Source: Euryarchaeota archaeon UBA88
GTDB taxonomy: Archaea; Thermoplasmatota; Poseidoniia; Poseidoniales; Poseidoniaceae
Direction of reading: 5' to 3'
DNA: 11,364 nt
Assembly (NCBI GenBank): GCA_002499545.1
Contig: DAME01000021.1
Coordinates: 1-11,364 of the forward strand
Part shown: positions 4,901 to 11,364 of the stretch, in pieces
Layout of the letters: each line of letters begins with the position of its first letter
Position numbering within the stretch: position 1 is the stretch's first letter
Position numbers and translations under genes: made by a program
The notes under the pieces: generated by a model
Database searches by the model: none
Told to the model about the DNA's origin: nothing
What the model saw: only the letters and a program-made list of their open reading frames with translations

Positions 4901-7828
4901 ACTGGTATTGGCCCAGTTGTCTCCAAGCCCATCACCGTCAGAATCGACCCACTGCGTTGCATCGTTGATGAATTGGTCGGCTCCCGAAGCCGTTGTCCAC
5001 GATCCGTCAGGATTTGAGTATCCGTCTCCGTCGTTGTCGAGGCATCCGAAGCGGTCGGTTGTTGAATTACCAGTGATAGCAGGGCATGCGTCACCTTCAG
5101 TTGCGGGAGGTGGATTGTCGCCGTATCCATCGGTATCCGCATCAGCCCACTGTGTGATGTCTCCGAGGAACGCATCTGCACCTTGTGCAACGCTCCATGA
5201 AGAGTCTGGGTCGCTTGCGCCGTCGCCGTCTTCATCAGGACATCCATTACGGTCGATGTTTGAGGTTCCAAAAACGCTGGCGCAGCCGTCTGCACCTTGT
5301 GCGATGGTCCATCCGCCAAGACTGCTTTCGGGATCAGAGAAAGTATCCCCGTCTGAATCGGTGCATCCGTACCTGTCTCCCGTTGAATTCCCTGTAATCG
5401 ACGGGCATCCGTCGGGGTTGTTTCCGGTAGGGTTGTCCCCAAATCCATCTGTATCTTGGTCAGCCCACTGCGTTATTTCTGAAATGAATGCATCTGCACC
5501 GTCGGAAAGTGTCCAGTTGAATGAAGGGTTCGAGTATCCGTCTCCATCGGTGTCTGGGCATCCCTTACGGTCATTGGTTGAGATTCCAAAGGTGAATGCA
5601 CAGTCATCGTCTTCGTCAACTGTGCCGTCGAAATCAGCATCTTGAGTGAGATTGACCATGGTGTATCCAGAATTGATGGCAACGGAGAAAAATTGTGGAC
5701 CGCTTGCGACAGAGGTACCGATGATGTGAACTTCCCAAGTACCTTGGGCGGGCGAATCAAAAGTTAGTCCTTTCAGGTTGTTGATATTGTCGGAAAGATT
5801 CGTCCACGTACCGTTTGGGTCTTTGACCGCGAGGTCAACATCGTTGATGAGGTTCGCAGATACGGCTGGACTGCTGCTCGCATCGTTGTACGAGAGCATG
5901 ATTTGCATGGTAGGGGCGCTGGAAGGAACCGAGACACTCCACCCGCGCTCTTCTCCAGTAGACAACGATTCTCGGTCGACGAAGGATGCTGACGCCGCAT
6001 CGAGTAGATGAATTCGGCCCCAACCTTCGTGGTTGTTAGGTGCAGTTTGACCTGCACCGTCAGTGACGTCGTTATACTGTCCAATCATGTCCACCGAAGT
6101 AGCCGCAAATATACCCTTGATGAGAGCAGATGAAGGATTCGGATGGTTGAGGTTGTCAATCAAATGTTGGAGTAGCAGAGCCGTGGCTCCGGCAGATACT
6201 GGTGTCGCCATGCTTGTTCCACTCATGAAGGTGTAATCTCCACTTCCGCCCGCTCCAGGGTCGCGAGAACGTGTAGAGAGGATGTTGGTACCCGGTGCTG
6301 AGAAGTCTGGCTTCAATCGACCGTCATCGGTCGGACCGCGTGATGAGAATGTTGCCATTCCCGAGATGTTGTTTGATGCCCAAGCAGGCCATGAACCGGT
6401 TGCATTCGTGCGTAGATTTTCACTGGCTCCGATAGAAATGACGTTTTTTGCAGTTGCAGGTGAGCCCATGCTGTCTTCGTCGATTTTACCGTCTCCATCA
6501 CCATCAGTACCTTCGTTTGCAGCAGCAAACATGATGACCAAATTGTCGTGCTCAAGTGCACTTCTGTCCGCTTGCATCGAACTAATAGTATAGGCTCCAG
6601 AAACCGCGGAACCCCACGAATTGGTGTGGACTCTGCTGCCGTTTGCAACCGCGAGATCGAACATGTCGCCTAGATCGTTTGGAATCGGGCCAAGTCCACC
6701 GCTGTGTTCAATGGCGTGAACGAGCAATTGCGCTTCAGGAGCCATTCCTTTGACGCTGGTCCATGTGGTGCCGTCTCCCAGCACTGAGCCAGCGACGTGA
6801 GTGCCGTGGCCGTGGTCGTCGTTTGCCCCGTCGTCACATCCACCAGGGTTGGTTGGGCTTGTCCACGAACAGCTCGATGCGGGAAGTGGGAACGACAAAA
6901 TTCCTTTGATGTGGTCGGCAAAATCAGGATGCATGGCGGAGTTATTGACTCCGTTGTCCAGTCCAGTATCTGCAACTGTGACGACAATTCCGCTACCATC
7001 CAGTCCGTTCCATGCAGCGTTCGTTCCGCTCATGGTCGTTGAGTTTTGAAGGTCATCAGCATGAATAATCGTTGCTGCCACGTCGTTGTTGAGTGTGAAG
7101 TAAGGCCTGGTTTCGATCCATTCTACTGCCTGCTGTTCAGCGAGCCAAACGATTCCAGAATTTTCAGCAACGACCGTAACGAAGCGGTCGGAGTGCGAAT
7201 CGATGACCAAGTCATCACGCTGGTTGAAACCATCAGGGAGTTCGGTACCAGAGAGTACGATGCTGACAATTGCACGCCCCTCAACCGAGTAGGGGTTGAA
7301 GTGATTTTTTTCCAGTCCTAGAACTCCTCGGACCAAATCTTCTCGTAGTTTGTCCACTGAATCAAGTTGAACGAGACCCTCTACGTCGAGTTTTGAGAGG
7401 TCTGCGATAGAGTGGCCGGCAAGATTGCACTGGAAACCATTGGGTGGCATGTAGGATTGGCACTCAATCCCAGCGTCTTCAAGTTCGTAAAACCACTCGG
7501 TTGGAATTGGGTAAGAGTGGGTGAGGACGTGCCATCCGGACAACGTTGACGGGGAGTTTGTCCATGCTTGCCAATCCTGCAACGGCACGACACTGGCACT
7601 GCGGTAGAGCAGTTCAATTGCACCGGTGTCTTCTGAGGCCTCAAACCAACCGTTTTTGACTTCAGTTGAGGGAGTAAGTCCTAATGATGCAAGCAGTTCA
7701 AGGTCGACATCTGTATCCATCTCAAATTCAGGTAAGTCCGGGGAAGATGCATACGATATTGGAGCGATGATTTGGATTAACAGCAGGGCTGAAAACACGG
7801 TTGCTCTGAGTTGGCGTTGCTTCGACAT
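1940..7828 (-). CDS. Giant membrane-anchored KP-43-like subtilase with thrombospondin type-3-like Ca2+-loop array
   Basis: A 1962-residue secreted serine protease. The ATG at 7828 is chosen over one at 7903 because it begins a proper Sec signal peptide (basic SKQRQLR, hydrophobic core, cleavage near SYA-SS). A prodomain spans about residues 30-260. The S8 catalytic domain has Asp287 (VADTGLD), His341 (HGHGTHVAG), Asn438 (AAANEG) and Ser539 (GTSMATP), all intact. An EF-like loop DGDGDGKIDED follows the Asn, as in KP-43-type subtilases. Residues 625-723 match the KP-43 C-terminal beta-sandwich (LINDVDLAV, DPNGTW, GPQFFSVAINSG). Residues 730-1740 are the DxDxDG/Cys repeat array. A membrane-proximal domain of about 148 residues follows, then one transmembrane helix (about 1889-1908) and a 54-residue Arg-rich tail ending PPPPPPGMN. 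So the protease and repeat stalk are outside and the tail inside. Likely role: extracellular protein degradation at the cell surface. The repeats carry many N-x-S/T sequons. The gene diverges from the ABC transporter. Confidence 0.93.
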   Translation of the reverse strand: MSKQRQLRATVFSALLLIQIIAPISYASSPDLPEFEMDTDVDLELLASLGLTPSTEVKNGWFEASEDTGAIELLYRSASVVPLQDWQAWTNSPSTLSGWHVLTHSYPIPTEWFYELEDAGIECQSYMPPNGFQCNLAGHSIADLSKLDVEGLVQLDSVDKLREDLVRGVLGLEKNHFNPYSVEGRAIVSIVLSGTELPDGFNQRDDLVIDSHSDRFVTVVAENSGIVWLAEQQAVEWIETRPYFTLNNDVAATIIHADDLQNSTTMSGTNAAWNGLDGSGIVVTVADTGLDNGVNNSAMHPDFADHIKGILSFPLPASSCSWTSPTNPGGCDDGANDDHGHGTHVAGSVLGDGTTWTSVKGMAPEAQLLVHAIEHSGGLGPIPNDLGDMFDLAVANGSRVHTNSWGSAVSGAYTISSMQADRSALEHDNLVIMFAAANEGTDGDGDGKIDEDSMGSPATAKNVISIGASENLRTNATGSWPAWASNNISGMATFSSRGPTDDGRLKPDFSAPGTNILSTRSRDPGAGGSGDYTFMSGTSMATPVSAGATALLLQHLIDNLNHPNPSSALIKGIFAATSVDMIGQYNDVTDGAGQTAPNNHEGWGRIHLLDAASASFVDRESLSTGEERGWSVSVPSSAPTMQIMLSYNDASSSPAVSANLINDVDLAVKDPNGTWTNLSDNINNLKGLTFDSPAQGTWEVHIIGTSVASGPQFFSVAINSGYTMVNLTQDADFDGTVDEDDDCAFTFGISTNDRKGCPDTDGDGYSNPSFNWTLSDGADAFISEITQWADQDTDGFGDNPTGNNPDGCPSITGNSTGDRYGCTDSDGDTFSDPESSLGGWTIAQGADGCASVFGTSNIDRNGCPDEDGDGASDPDSSWSVAQGADAFLGDITQWADADTDGYGDNPPPATEGDACPAITGNSTTDRFGCLDNDGDGYSNPDGSWTTASGADQFINDATQWVDSDGDGLGDNWANTSWNSTRSSHWPGQWIENANIPDASPYDFDNDGFEEQSIANAVEGIGWDDCPTISGTSHADRNGCIDSDGDGYSDADSSWTVAQGADAFVADATQWADQDADGYGDNATGNNPDACPTTYGESTTAGALGCSDNDGDGYADFIDAFPTIDSQWADSDSDGFGDNPSGYHPDACVSTFGSSSVDRKGCPDSDADGTSDPDPSGAYGSAYTTADGADVWPNDSTQWVDSDGDGYGDNAFGTNPDGCVNVNGSSSIDRFGCSDSDGDGYSDADSGWTVADGADAFVSDPSRWSDGDNDGISDQLDDACPSLSGNSTIDRIGCPDTDGDGYSDGDANWTPANGSDMFRTDATQWNDSDGDGYGDNAAGTLADDCPSVAGTSWQNNTLGCTDTDSDGWADQEDSFVDDFTQWSDIDGDGFGDNLGGTTPDACPGEFGNSSMGNRLGCPDADGDGWDDIIDALPSTPNQWLDQDGDGFGDNATGPQPDACPGVAGNSTHDRFGCLDSDGDGMSDDNDAFPNDGTRSQDTDQDGWDDLEDNCFSVFGNSTIDRLGCPDADGDGYSDPTNASGDILGYSAADGADALPLQPSQWNDSDGDGYGDNATGFQPDACPADAGTSYRAVFGCPDDDNDGAAQTNDAFPEESTQWADQDGDGYGDNPNGSQPDACPAESGTSSIDMFGCIDGDGDSVSDQNDLWANDSSQWWDSDNDGYGNNPVGTDGDDCPSETGTSDRGNYQGCLDSDGDGYANVEDMFDLEPSQWADSDADGWGDNETSGAYRPDHWPNNPAKNAAGGTITCSASITDIDLASTDYFSFSCTIVSELSNVTTRIEWQPITSIIASSQVKVVSFTETTTNTQMVFFSGEARNRGIFVLYLTMQEPGAEAPVDSSSITMNIFDSRVTDETMVVDETSAINDIMESPLVQAMFGGLVLFFLMGMLIIRGNAAKARIALERNERAREVLTARLNRSVESPAGLRRSDLGIGGNPPPPPPGMN
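2609..5641 (-). repeat. Thrombospondin type-3-like repeat array, 16 Cys-paired units, within the subtilase
   Basis: About 1010 residues made of a recurring unit. A Cys-pair segment (CPxxxGxSxxDRxGC) leads into Ca2+ loop A (xDxDGDGYSD), a spacer often reading SWTVAQGADAF, then TQW and loop B (xDxDGDGYGDN), then xxGxxPDACP into the next unit. I count 16 GC-loop A starts, 13 QW-loop B copies, one RW copy and one degenerate copy. Units are either long (GADAF spacer) or short (AFP...QW spacer). The two cysteines per unit are probably disulfide-bonded and the Asp loops Ca2+-binding, as in thrombospondin type-3 repeats. The DNA copies have diverged, so the array is old and held at protein level. Asp-rich repeats produce many false frames on both strands. 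Confidence 0.9.
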
Positions 7829-7906
7829 AGTTAGGCACACTCGCGACTCCCAAATGAATGATTGGTATGGAAGTGACTCATCTTTCTGTTCAAGAGGGTT
7901 CAAGAG
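7829..7906. promoter_or_regulatory. Divergent promoter region of protease and ABC transporter
   Basis: The chosen start codons are only 25 bp apart (7828 and 7854). Leaderless promoters would therefore lie inside the opposite gene: ATTCATTT at 7852-7859 for the protease and CATAGTTA at 7826-7833 for the transporter, both weak TATA matches. A direct repeat TTCAAGAG-GG-TTCAAGAG (7889-7906) has a 10-bp period, one helical turn, and could be a regulator site. If the transporter begins at the GTG at 7929, this repeat would be intergenic. Confidence 0.35.
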
Positions 7907-9788
7907 TCATGCCGATGGGGGAGGGTTTGTGTCGACGCAATCCCCGGGCAGTGCAGCAGATGGCTCGGGTCAACCCACTGAGGAAGACGGGACTCCCGTT
8001 TTGGGGAAGCAAGTGTGGCGCGTTGTGCCCTATGCGTTTCGCTACCCGCGAAGACTTGCTGCTGGATTTATAGGAAATGCGTGCGCTCGAATCGTCGACC
8101 TCGTACCCTTTGTAGCCATTGGATGGGCCGTTGATTACTTCACTTCCGATACCATGGTTGGACCAACATTTGTACAAGACATCGTCAACTCGATTCATTC
8201 AGACCCAGCTGTCGGTTACGGCGTGATGATTTTCACAGGTTTTGCCATGCTTGCATTTTTCCAAGGAATTTCAGAATATTCGTGGCAAACACTGGGCTAC
8301 AACATCCAACACGATTTGCGCATGGACGCTACCCGTTCGCTGATTGCCATGGAAGCGTCGTACTATGACATGCGTCAAACCGGACAACTCATGTCGGTTC
8401 TTTCAAGCGACGTGAATCAGTTAGAGGACGTGGTTTCGGATTCATCCACATCAATTATACGGATTGTCTTTACATTCCTCACCGCCTTTGTCATTTTAGC
8501 CTCGATGTCATTCAAACTTGCTGGTATTTTGTTCGGCCCAATTCTGTTCATCATCCCGTGCGTGTACTGGTTCTCCACTCGTGTTCAACGAAAGTACCGA
8601 AAACAACGTGAATCGACAGGAGACATCAACGCCGTGCTTGAAAACCTCATATCCGGAATCTCCGTAGTTCAAGCCTACAACGCACAATCATGGGAATCAG
8701 CCAGAGTTGCCCGTGAGTCCGGTAATTACCGGGACCAAGCAACAGGCGCCAGTCGCGATAGAAATCGGTTCTTACCCATGATTTACGTCATTGCAGGTAT
8801 TGCATTTGGCCTCTTAGTGACTGCAGGAGGGTGGTTGGCAAGCCAAGATGAAATCTCGACAGGTGAGTTGGTCACCTTTTTGCTCATCAGTACTCGAATG
8901 ACAATGCCGATGTTCATCTTTGGTATACTCATCAACCAATTGCAACGCGGTGAAGCCGCTGCACGGCGGGTATTCGCTACCATTGATTTGGAGCCGACCA
9001 TTGTCGACCAACCAGACGCAGTCCAACTTGATGAGGCGATTACTTCGGTTGAATTCAAGGATGTCCACTTCACATATCCAGGGACTACAATCAAGGTATT
9101 GAGCGGTATTTCGTTCAACGCCGTAGGCGGCGACTTCCTCGGTGTGATGGGCCACACGGGTGCGGGTAAAACCACTATTCTGAAACTCTTGATGCGGTAT
9201 TACCTGCCCGACAGTGGTGACGTTCTCATCAACGGCCAGCCCATCACCAAATTCACCCTCGATTCTGTTCGTGACAAGATTGGATTTGTCAGTCAAGAAC
9301 CCTTCCTGTTCTATGGAACGGTCAGTGATAACGTCCGATACAATCAGTCCGCAACCGATGATGAACTTGAAGTCGCACTCAAACTCGCCGGTGCATGGGA
9401 TTTCATCCACGAACTCGAGGACGGTTTGCAAACGATGGTCGGAGACCGTGGCGCTAAACTTAGCGGTGGTCAGCGAGCGCGAATTTCGTTGGCCCGAGCA
9501 CTGCTCAAGCAGCCCAGTTTACTGATTCTGGATGAAGCGTCCTCAGCACTCGATGCAGAGACCGAGCGCCGAATTCAGGAGAACCTGATCGCCAGTGGAA
9601 GCGACCGTGCGACCATTGCAGTTGCACATCGATTGAGTACAATTCGAAATGCGAACGAGATTTTGTCAATGGTTGACGGTGCCGTTGTTGAACGTGGACT
9701 GCATGACGAACTTGTCGCAGCCGGTGGCGTCTATGCAAGTCAGTGGACCATTCAAACCGGGGACATGGCTGGACTATCGGACGCTTAG
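7854..9788 (+). CDS. ABC exporter half-transporter (transmembrane domain fused to ATPase)
   Basis: A 644-residue ABCB/MsbA-type exporter with the membrane domain N-terminal to the ATPase. A polar, disordered leader of about 50 residues precedes six predicted helices between residues about 68 and 362. The nucleotide-binding domain is complete: Walker A GHTGAGKTT (433-441), Q-loop SQEPF (Gln481), signature LSGGQ (536-540), Walker B LLILDE with catalytic Glu (556-561), SALD D-loop and H-loop AHRLS (His592). With all catalytic residues present it can work as a homodimer. Substrate unknown; lipids, peptides or drugs are typical of the family. The start is uncertain. The ATG at 7854 avoids overlap with the protease gene, while a GTG at 7929 has GGAGG 4 nt upstream and would give 619 residues. 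Longer in-frame readings run antisense through the protease signal peptide and are rejected. The TAG overlaps the stop of the convergent gene. Confidence 0.92.
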   Translation: MNDWYGSDSSFCSRGFKSHADGGGFVSTQSPGSAADGSGQPTEEDGTPVLGKQVWRVVPYAFRYPRRLAAGFIGNACARIVDLVPFVAIGWAVDYFTSDTMVGPTFVQDIVNSIHSDPAVGYGVMIFTGFAMLAFFQGISEYSWQTLGYNIQHDLRMDATRSLIAMEASYYDMRQTGQLMSVLSSDVNQLEDVVSDSSTSIIRIVFTFLTAFVILASMSFKLAGILFGPILFIIPCVYWFSTRVQRKYRKQRESTGDINAVLENLISGISVVQAYNAQSWESARVARESGNYRDQATGASRDRNRFLPMIYVIAGIAFGLLVTAGGWLASQDEISTGELVTFLLISTRMTMPMFIFGILINQLQRGEAAARRVFATIDLEPTIVDQPDAVQLDEAITSVEFKDVHFTYPGTTIKVLSGISFNAVGGDFLGVMGHTGAGKTTILKLLMRYYLPDSGDVLINGQPITKFTLDSVRDKIGFVSQEPFLFYGTVSDNVRYNQSATDDELEVALKLAGAWDFIHELEDGLQTMVGDRGAKLSGGQRARISLARALLKQPSLLILDEASSALDAETERRIQENLIASGSDRATIAVAHRLSTIRNANEILSMVDGAVVERGLHDELVAAGGVYASQWTIQTGDMAGLSDA

Positions 9789-10105
9789 ACGCGCTCGAGA
9801 ATCGGATGCAGAAGTGCAGTCTTTTGTGGTGATGAATCACCTTTCTTGACCATTCGGTCGCCGATGATGATGCTGATTGAGAGCATGATGAACAGAGGTA
9901 TCCCGATGATGAGGGACCAAATTGAAATTGAAAGCTCGTACATTGAGTACTCTTCCATCATTTCTGAGACCAGGATGATGCTGATGAACACCACGACGCG
10001 CACCACCACCAAACTCAAACGAATAAGCGCCCATATCTCCTCCTCATCGGTGACATCATCTGGCTGGTCCAACGCAGCAATTCGCTGACTGATGCGGCTG
10101 GCCAT
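9785..10105 (-). CDS. Small two-helix membrane protein of unknown function
   Basis: This encodes 106 residues. An acidic N-terminal segment (DDVTDEEEIW, about residues 15-25) is followed by transmembrane helices at about 27-46 and 58-81, and a basic tail (DRMVKKGD...). I do not recognise the family. The gene is supported by its membrane-protein character, a clean single frame, and exact abutment with its neighbour: its TAA and the ABC gene's TAG share the four bases TTAG. It lies 78 nt downstream of the glycosyltransferase on the same strand and may be co-transcribed with it. No clear Shine-Dalgarno or TATA box is visible upstream. Small helper subunit or envelope protein are both possible. 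Confidence 0.75.
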   Translation of the reverse strand: MASRISQRIAALDQPDDVTDEEEIWALIRLSLVVVRVVVFISIILVSEMMEEYSMYELSISIWSLIIGIPLFIMLSISIIIGDRMVKKGDSSPQKTALLHPILERV

Positions 10106-10137
10106 GGTTTCGCTTCAACCTGTGAATCAAATGCTTT

Positions 10138-10154
10138 ACCCTTGAACAAAGGGT
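10138..10154. terminator. Hairpin between glycosyltransferase and small membrane protein
   Basis: ACCCTT-GAACA-AAGGGT forms a perfect 6-bp stem with a 5-nt loop, located 30 nt past the glycosyltransferase stop. No strong T-run follows, so it may be a weak terminator or an mRNA-stability element rather than a true terminator. Confidence 0.25.
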
Positions 10155-10183
10155 GTTCGGCCTGATTTTCACACCGTTTGAAA

Positions 10184-11323
10184 TCAAGCCGTACGAACTC
10201 TGTCATCGATTTGAGAGCCTTCTCCCGCCCGACCACCGGTTTTGCGGATTTCTCTCCAAGCCTTGATGACGCCCTGACCGTACGCCCACTGAGCGAGGAA
10301 CACGAACAGTGGTGCCAAGAAGACGGTGCCTACTGACCTGTGAGGCGATGTTCCAATCGCAGCTCCAAGCCAACTGATGGCGATGTAAAGGCAAATCAGC
10401 CCAAGTGGGATGTGGAAGGCGACCCGTGAGAGGTCCCACTGGCCACTAAGACTGAACCACAAGTCTGCTTCTGCTCCTCCGGTCAATCCACCGTAAAGCA
10501 TGCCCAAGAGTGCGGTAACAACGATGATGGGGAAAAATCCGATGGCCGTATGCGACCATTCAGAAATCTCTGGCCATCGCTTGTTTGCAACCATGCGGGT
10601 ATAGCCGTAGTTCCTCATTTGCTTCATGTAGGGTTTGAACGGGAGTCTGCGACGGTGTGGCATGACGTTTGAAGGGTCGATGAACAGTTTGTGTCCCGCA
10701 CGCTGAATCTTCGCATCAAGTACTACATCTTCGGCACCGATGCAACCTGGCTCGAAGAAATCAACCTCGCGCAGGTTGGCCATTCGATGAGCGCAATTCA
10801 CGCCGGGGTTGTGCGTGATAGGAACGAGTTCTCCTTTCGGCTGAGCACCGTAGCGAGTGCCAGCGGTCATGAATTTTGTACAGAAGGCAACGTCGGCACA
10901 CTTAGCACCGAATGGGTCGTCATCGGGTGCAAAGTTAGGACCTCCAACCGCACCAACTTCAGGATCTTTGAACCAGCGAACCAAATGCTCGACCCAGTTG
11001 AGCGGTGGGACGGTATCGTCGTCGGTGAACAGTACGAGGTCGTGGTCCATTTGACGAAGTGCGAAGTTGCAGGCATCGGCTCTGTTACGAGACGGGTCAT
11101 CAAGCCACGTGGCGCCGAATTTCTTGCACACTTCCTTGGTGTTATCTTTTGATTTGGAGTCTGCGATGACAATCTCAAAGTCATCATAGGTTTGTTTCGA
11201 GAGTCGTTCAAGTACGATAGCAAGTTCATCGGCGTTGTTGATGGTTGGAATCAACACTGCGATTTTGAACGGCGTTCCGTCTTCTTTGAGCACCAGAGGT
11301 GCCGAGGCTGTTGTTTCGCCCAT
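10184..11323 (-). CDS. Membrane-bound family 2 glycosyltransferase
   Basis: A 379-residue GT-A-fold enzyme that transfers a sugar from an activated nucleotide donor. Residues 20-29 (KIAVLIPTIN) open the fold and Asp55 (IADSKS) is the expected nucleotide contact. FTDDDT (99-104) is the metal-binding DxD. GAEDVVL (196-202) supplies the catalytic ED. A basic RRRLPFK...QMRNYGYTR segment (224-243) sits where processive and membrane GT2 enzymes contact the acceptor. Three hydrophobic helices follow, at about 258-280, 301-323 and 330-347, so the catalytic domain is cytosolic and membrane-tethered. It could act on a lipid-linked sugar for surface glycans; the exact sugar and acceptor cannot be read. 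A TATA-like AAATAAA 20-26 nt before the ATG suggests a leaderless mRNA. Possible operon with the downstream 106-residue membrane protein. Confidence 0.92.
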   Translation of the reverse strand: MGETTASAPLVLKEDGTPFKIAVLIPTINNADELAIVLERLSKQTYDDFEIVIADSKSKDNTKEVCKKFGATWLDDPSRNRADACNFALRQMDHDLVLFTDDDTVPPLNWVEHLVRWFKDPEVGAVGGPNFAPDDDPFGAKCADVAFCTKFMTAGTRYGAQPKGELVPITHNPGVNCAHRMANLREVDFFEPGCIGAEDVVLDAKIQRAGHKLFIDPSNVMPHRRRLPFKPYMKQMRNYGYTRMVANKRWPEISEWSHTAIGFFPIIVVTALLGMLYGGLTGGAEADLWFSLSGQWDLSRVAFHIPLGLICLYIAISWLGAAIGTSPHRSVGTVFLAPLFVFLAQWAYGQGVIKAWREIRKTGGRAGEGSQIDDRVRTA

Positions 11324-11337
11324 GCACTGACCACTCG

Positions 11338-11362
11338 CGCCCTTTATTTCAAGTCAAGGGCG
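11338..11362 (-). promoter_or_regulatory. Glycosyltransferase promoter: TATA-like box within an inverted repeat
   Basis: AAATAAA (11349-11343 on the minus strand) lies 20-26 nt upstream of the ATG. It sits inside a perfect 7-bp inverted repeat, CGCCCTT (11338-11344) and AAGGGCG (11356-11362), separated by 11 nt. Such symmetry around a TATA box could be a repressor site. The right arm is 2 nt from the window edge. Confidence 0.4.
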
Positions 11363-11364
11363 AA

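Noticed and set aside
2609..5641. CRISPR-like or tandem DNA repeat array
   Set aside because: The periodicity is at protein level with diverged DNA copies and variable unit length; there are no identical short repeats with unique spacers.
4845..5645. Long plus-strand open frame (266 codons) opposite the repeat array
   Set aside because: It is antisense to the Asp-rich repeats; its Ser/Pro-rich periodic sequence simply mirrors GAC/GAT-rich codons. Similar shadows occur in several frames at 2773-3255, 3265-3981 and 4777-5448.
7626..7853. N-terminal extension of the ABC transporter to 7626
   Set aside because: It would lie antisense to the protease signal peptide and prodomain and encodes a low-complexity Ser-rich stretch with no family match.
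7829..7903. Protease start at the ATG at 7903
   Set aside because: The extra 25 residues would precede and spoil a textbook signal peptide and would overlap the transporter start.
9846..10088. Plus-strand frame opposite the 106-residue membrane protein
   Set aside because: The Met/Ser/Thr-rich translation mirrors the hydrophobic helices on the minus strand, which form a convincing two-helix protein.

Overview
The window most likely comes from an uncultured marine euryarchaeon of the Marine Group II / Candidatus Poseidoniales type. This is inferred from several features together: archaeal-type TATA boxes placed as expected for leaderless mRNAs, a tRNA gene with no encoded CCA, a very large secreted membrane-anchored subtilase carrying a long DxDxDG (thrombospondin type-3-like) array, and a relic of a short CPxC...CPxC zinc ribbon. 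No rRNA or marker gene is present to prove the placement.

Layout, left to right. (1) 32-1401, minus strand: an FAD/NAD(P)-dependent oxidoreductase with a four-cysteine C-terminal tail. A 67-residue two-helix membrane protein follows; its start codon overlaps the oxidoreductase stop and its Shine-Dalgarno lies inside the cysteine-tail codons. (2) 1402-1804: a gene-poor stretch holding the oxidoreductase promoter and, on the minus strand, the decayed remains of a small zinc-ribbon gene (1530-1669) with at least three lesions. (3) 1805-1875, minus: tRNA-Gly(UCC). (4) 1940-7828, minus: a 1962-residue surface protein made of a signal peptide, a prodomain, a KP-43-like subtilisin domain with intact Asp/His/Ser/Asn, a beta-sandwich, about 1010 residues of Ca2+-loop repeats (16 Cys-paired units), a membrane-proximal domain, one transmembrane helix and an Arg-rich tail ending in hexaproline. 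(5) 7854-9788, plus: an exporter-type ABC half-transporter diverging from the protease. (6) 9785-10105, minus: a 106-residue two-helix membrane protein whose stop overlaps the ABC stop. (7) 10184-11323, minus: a membrane-bound family 2 glycosyltransferase.

Working together: most products belong to the cell envelope (secreted protease, exporter, membrane glycosyltransferase, two small membrane proteins). The glycosyltransferase could take part in surface glycosylation and the protease repeats carry many N-x-S/T sequons, but no direct link is shown. The oxidoreductase and the small membrane protein are the only pair clearly coupled by sequence. I see no phage, transposon, CRISPR or defence genes. 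The least expected item is the zinc-ribbon pseudogene; the most elaborate is the giant protease.
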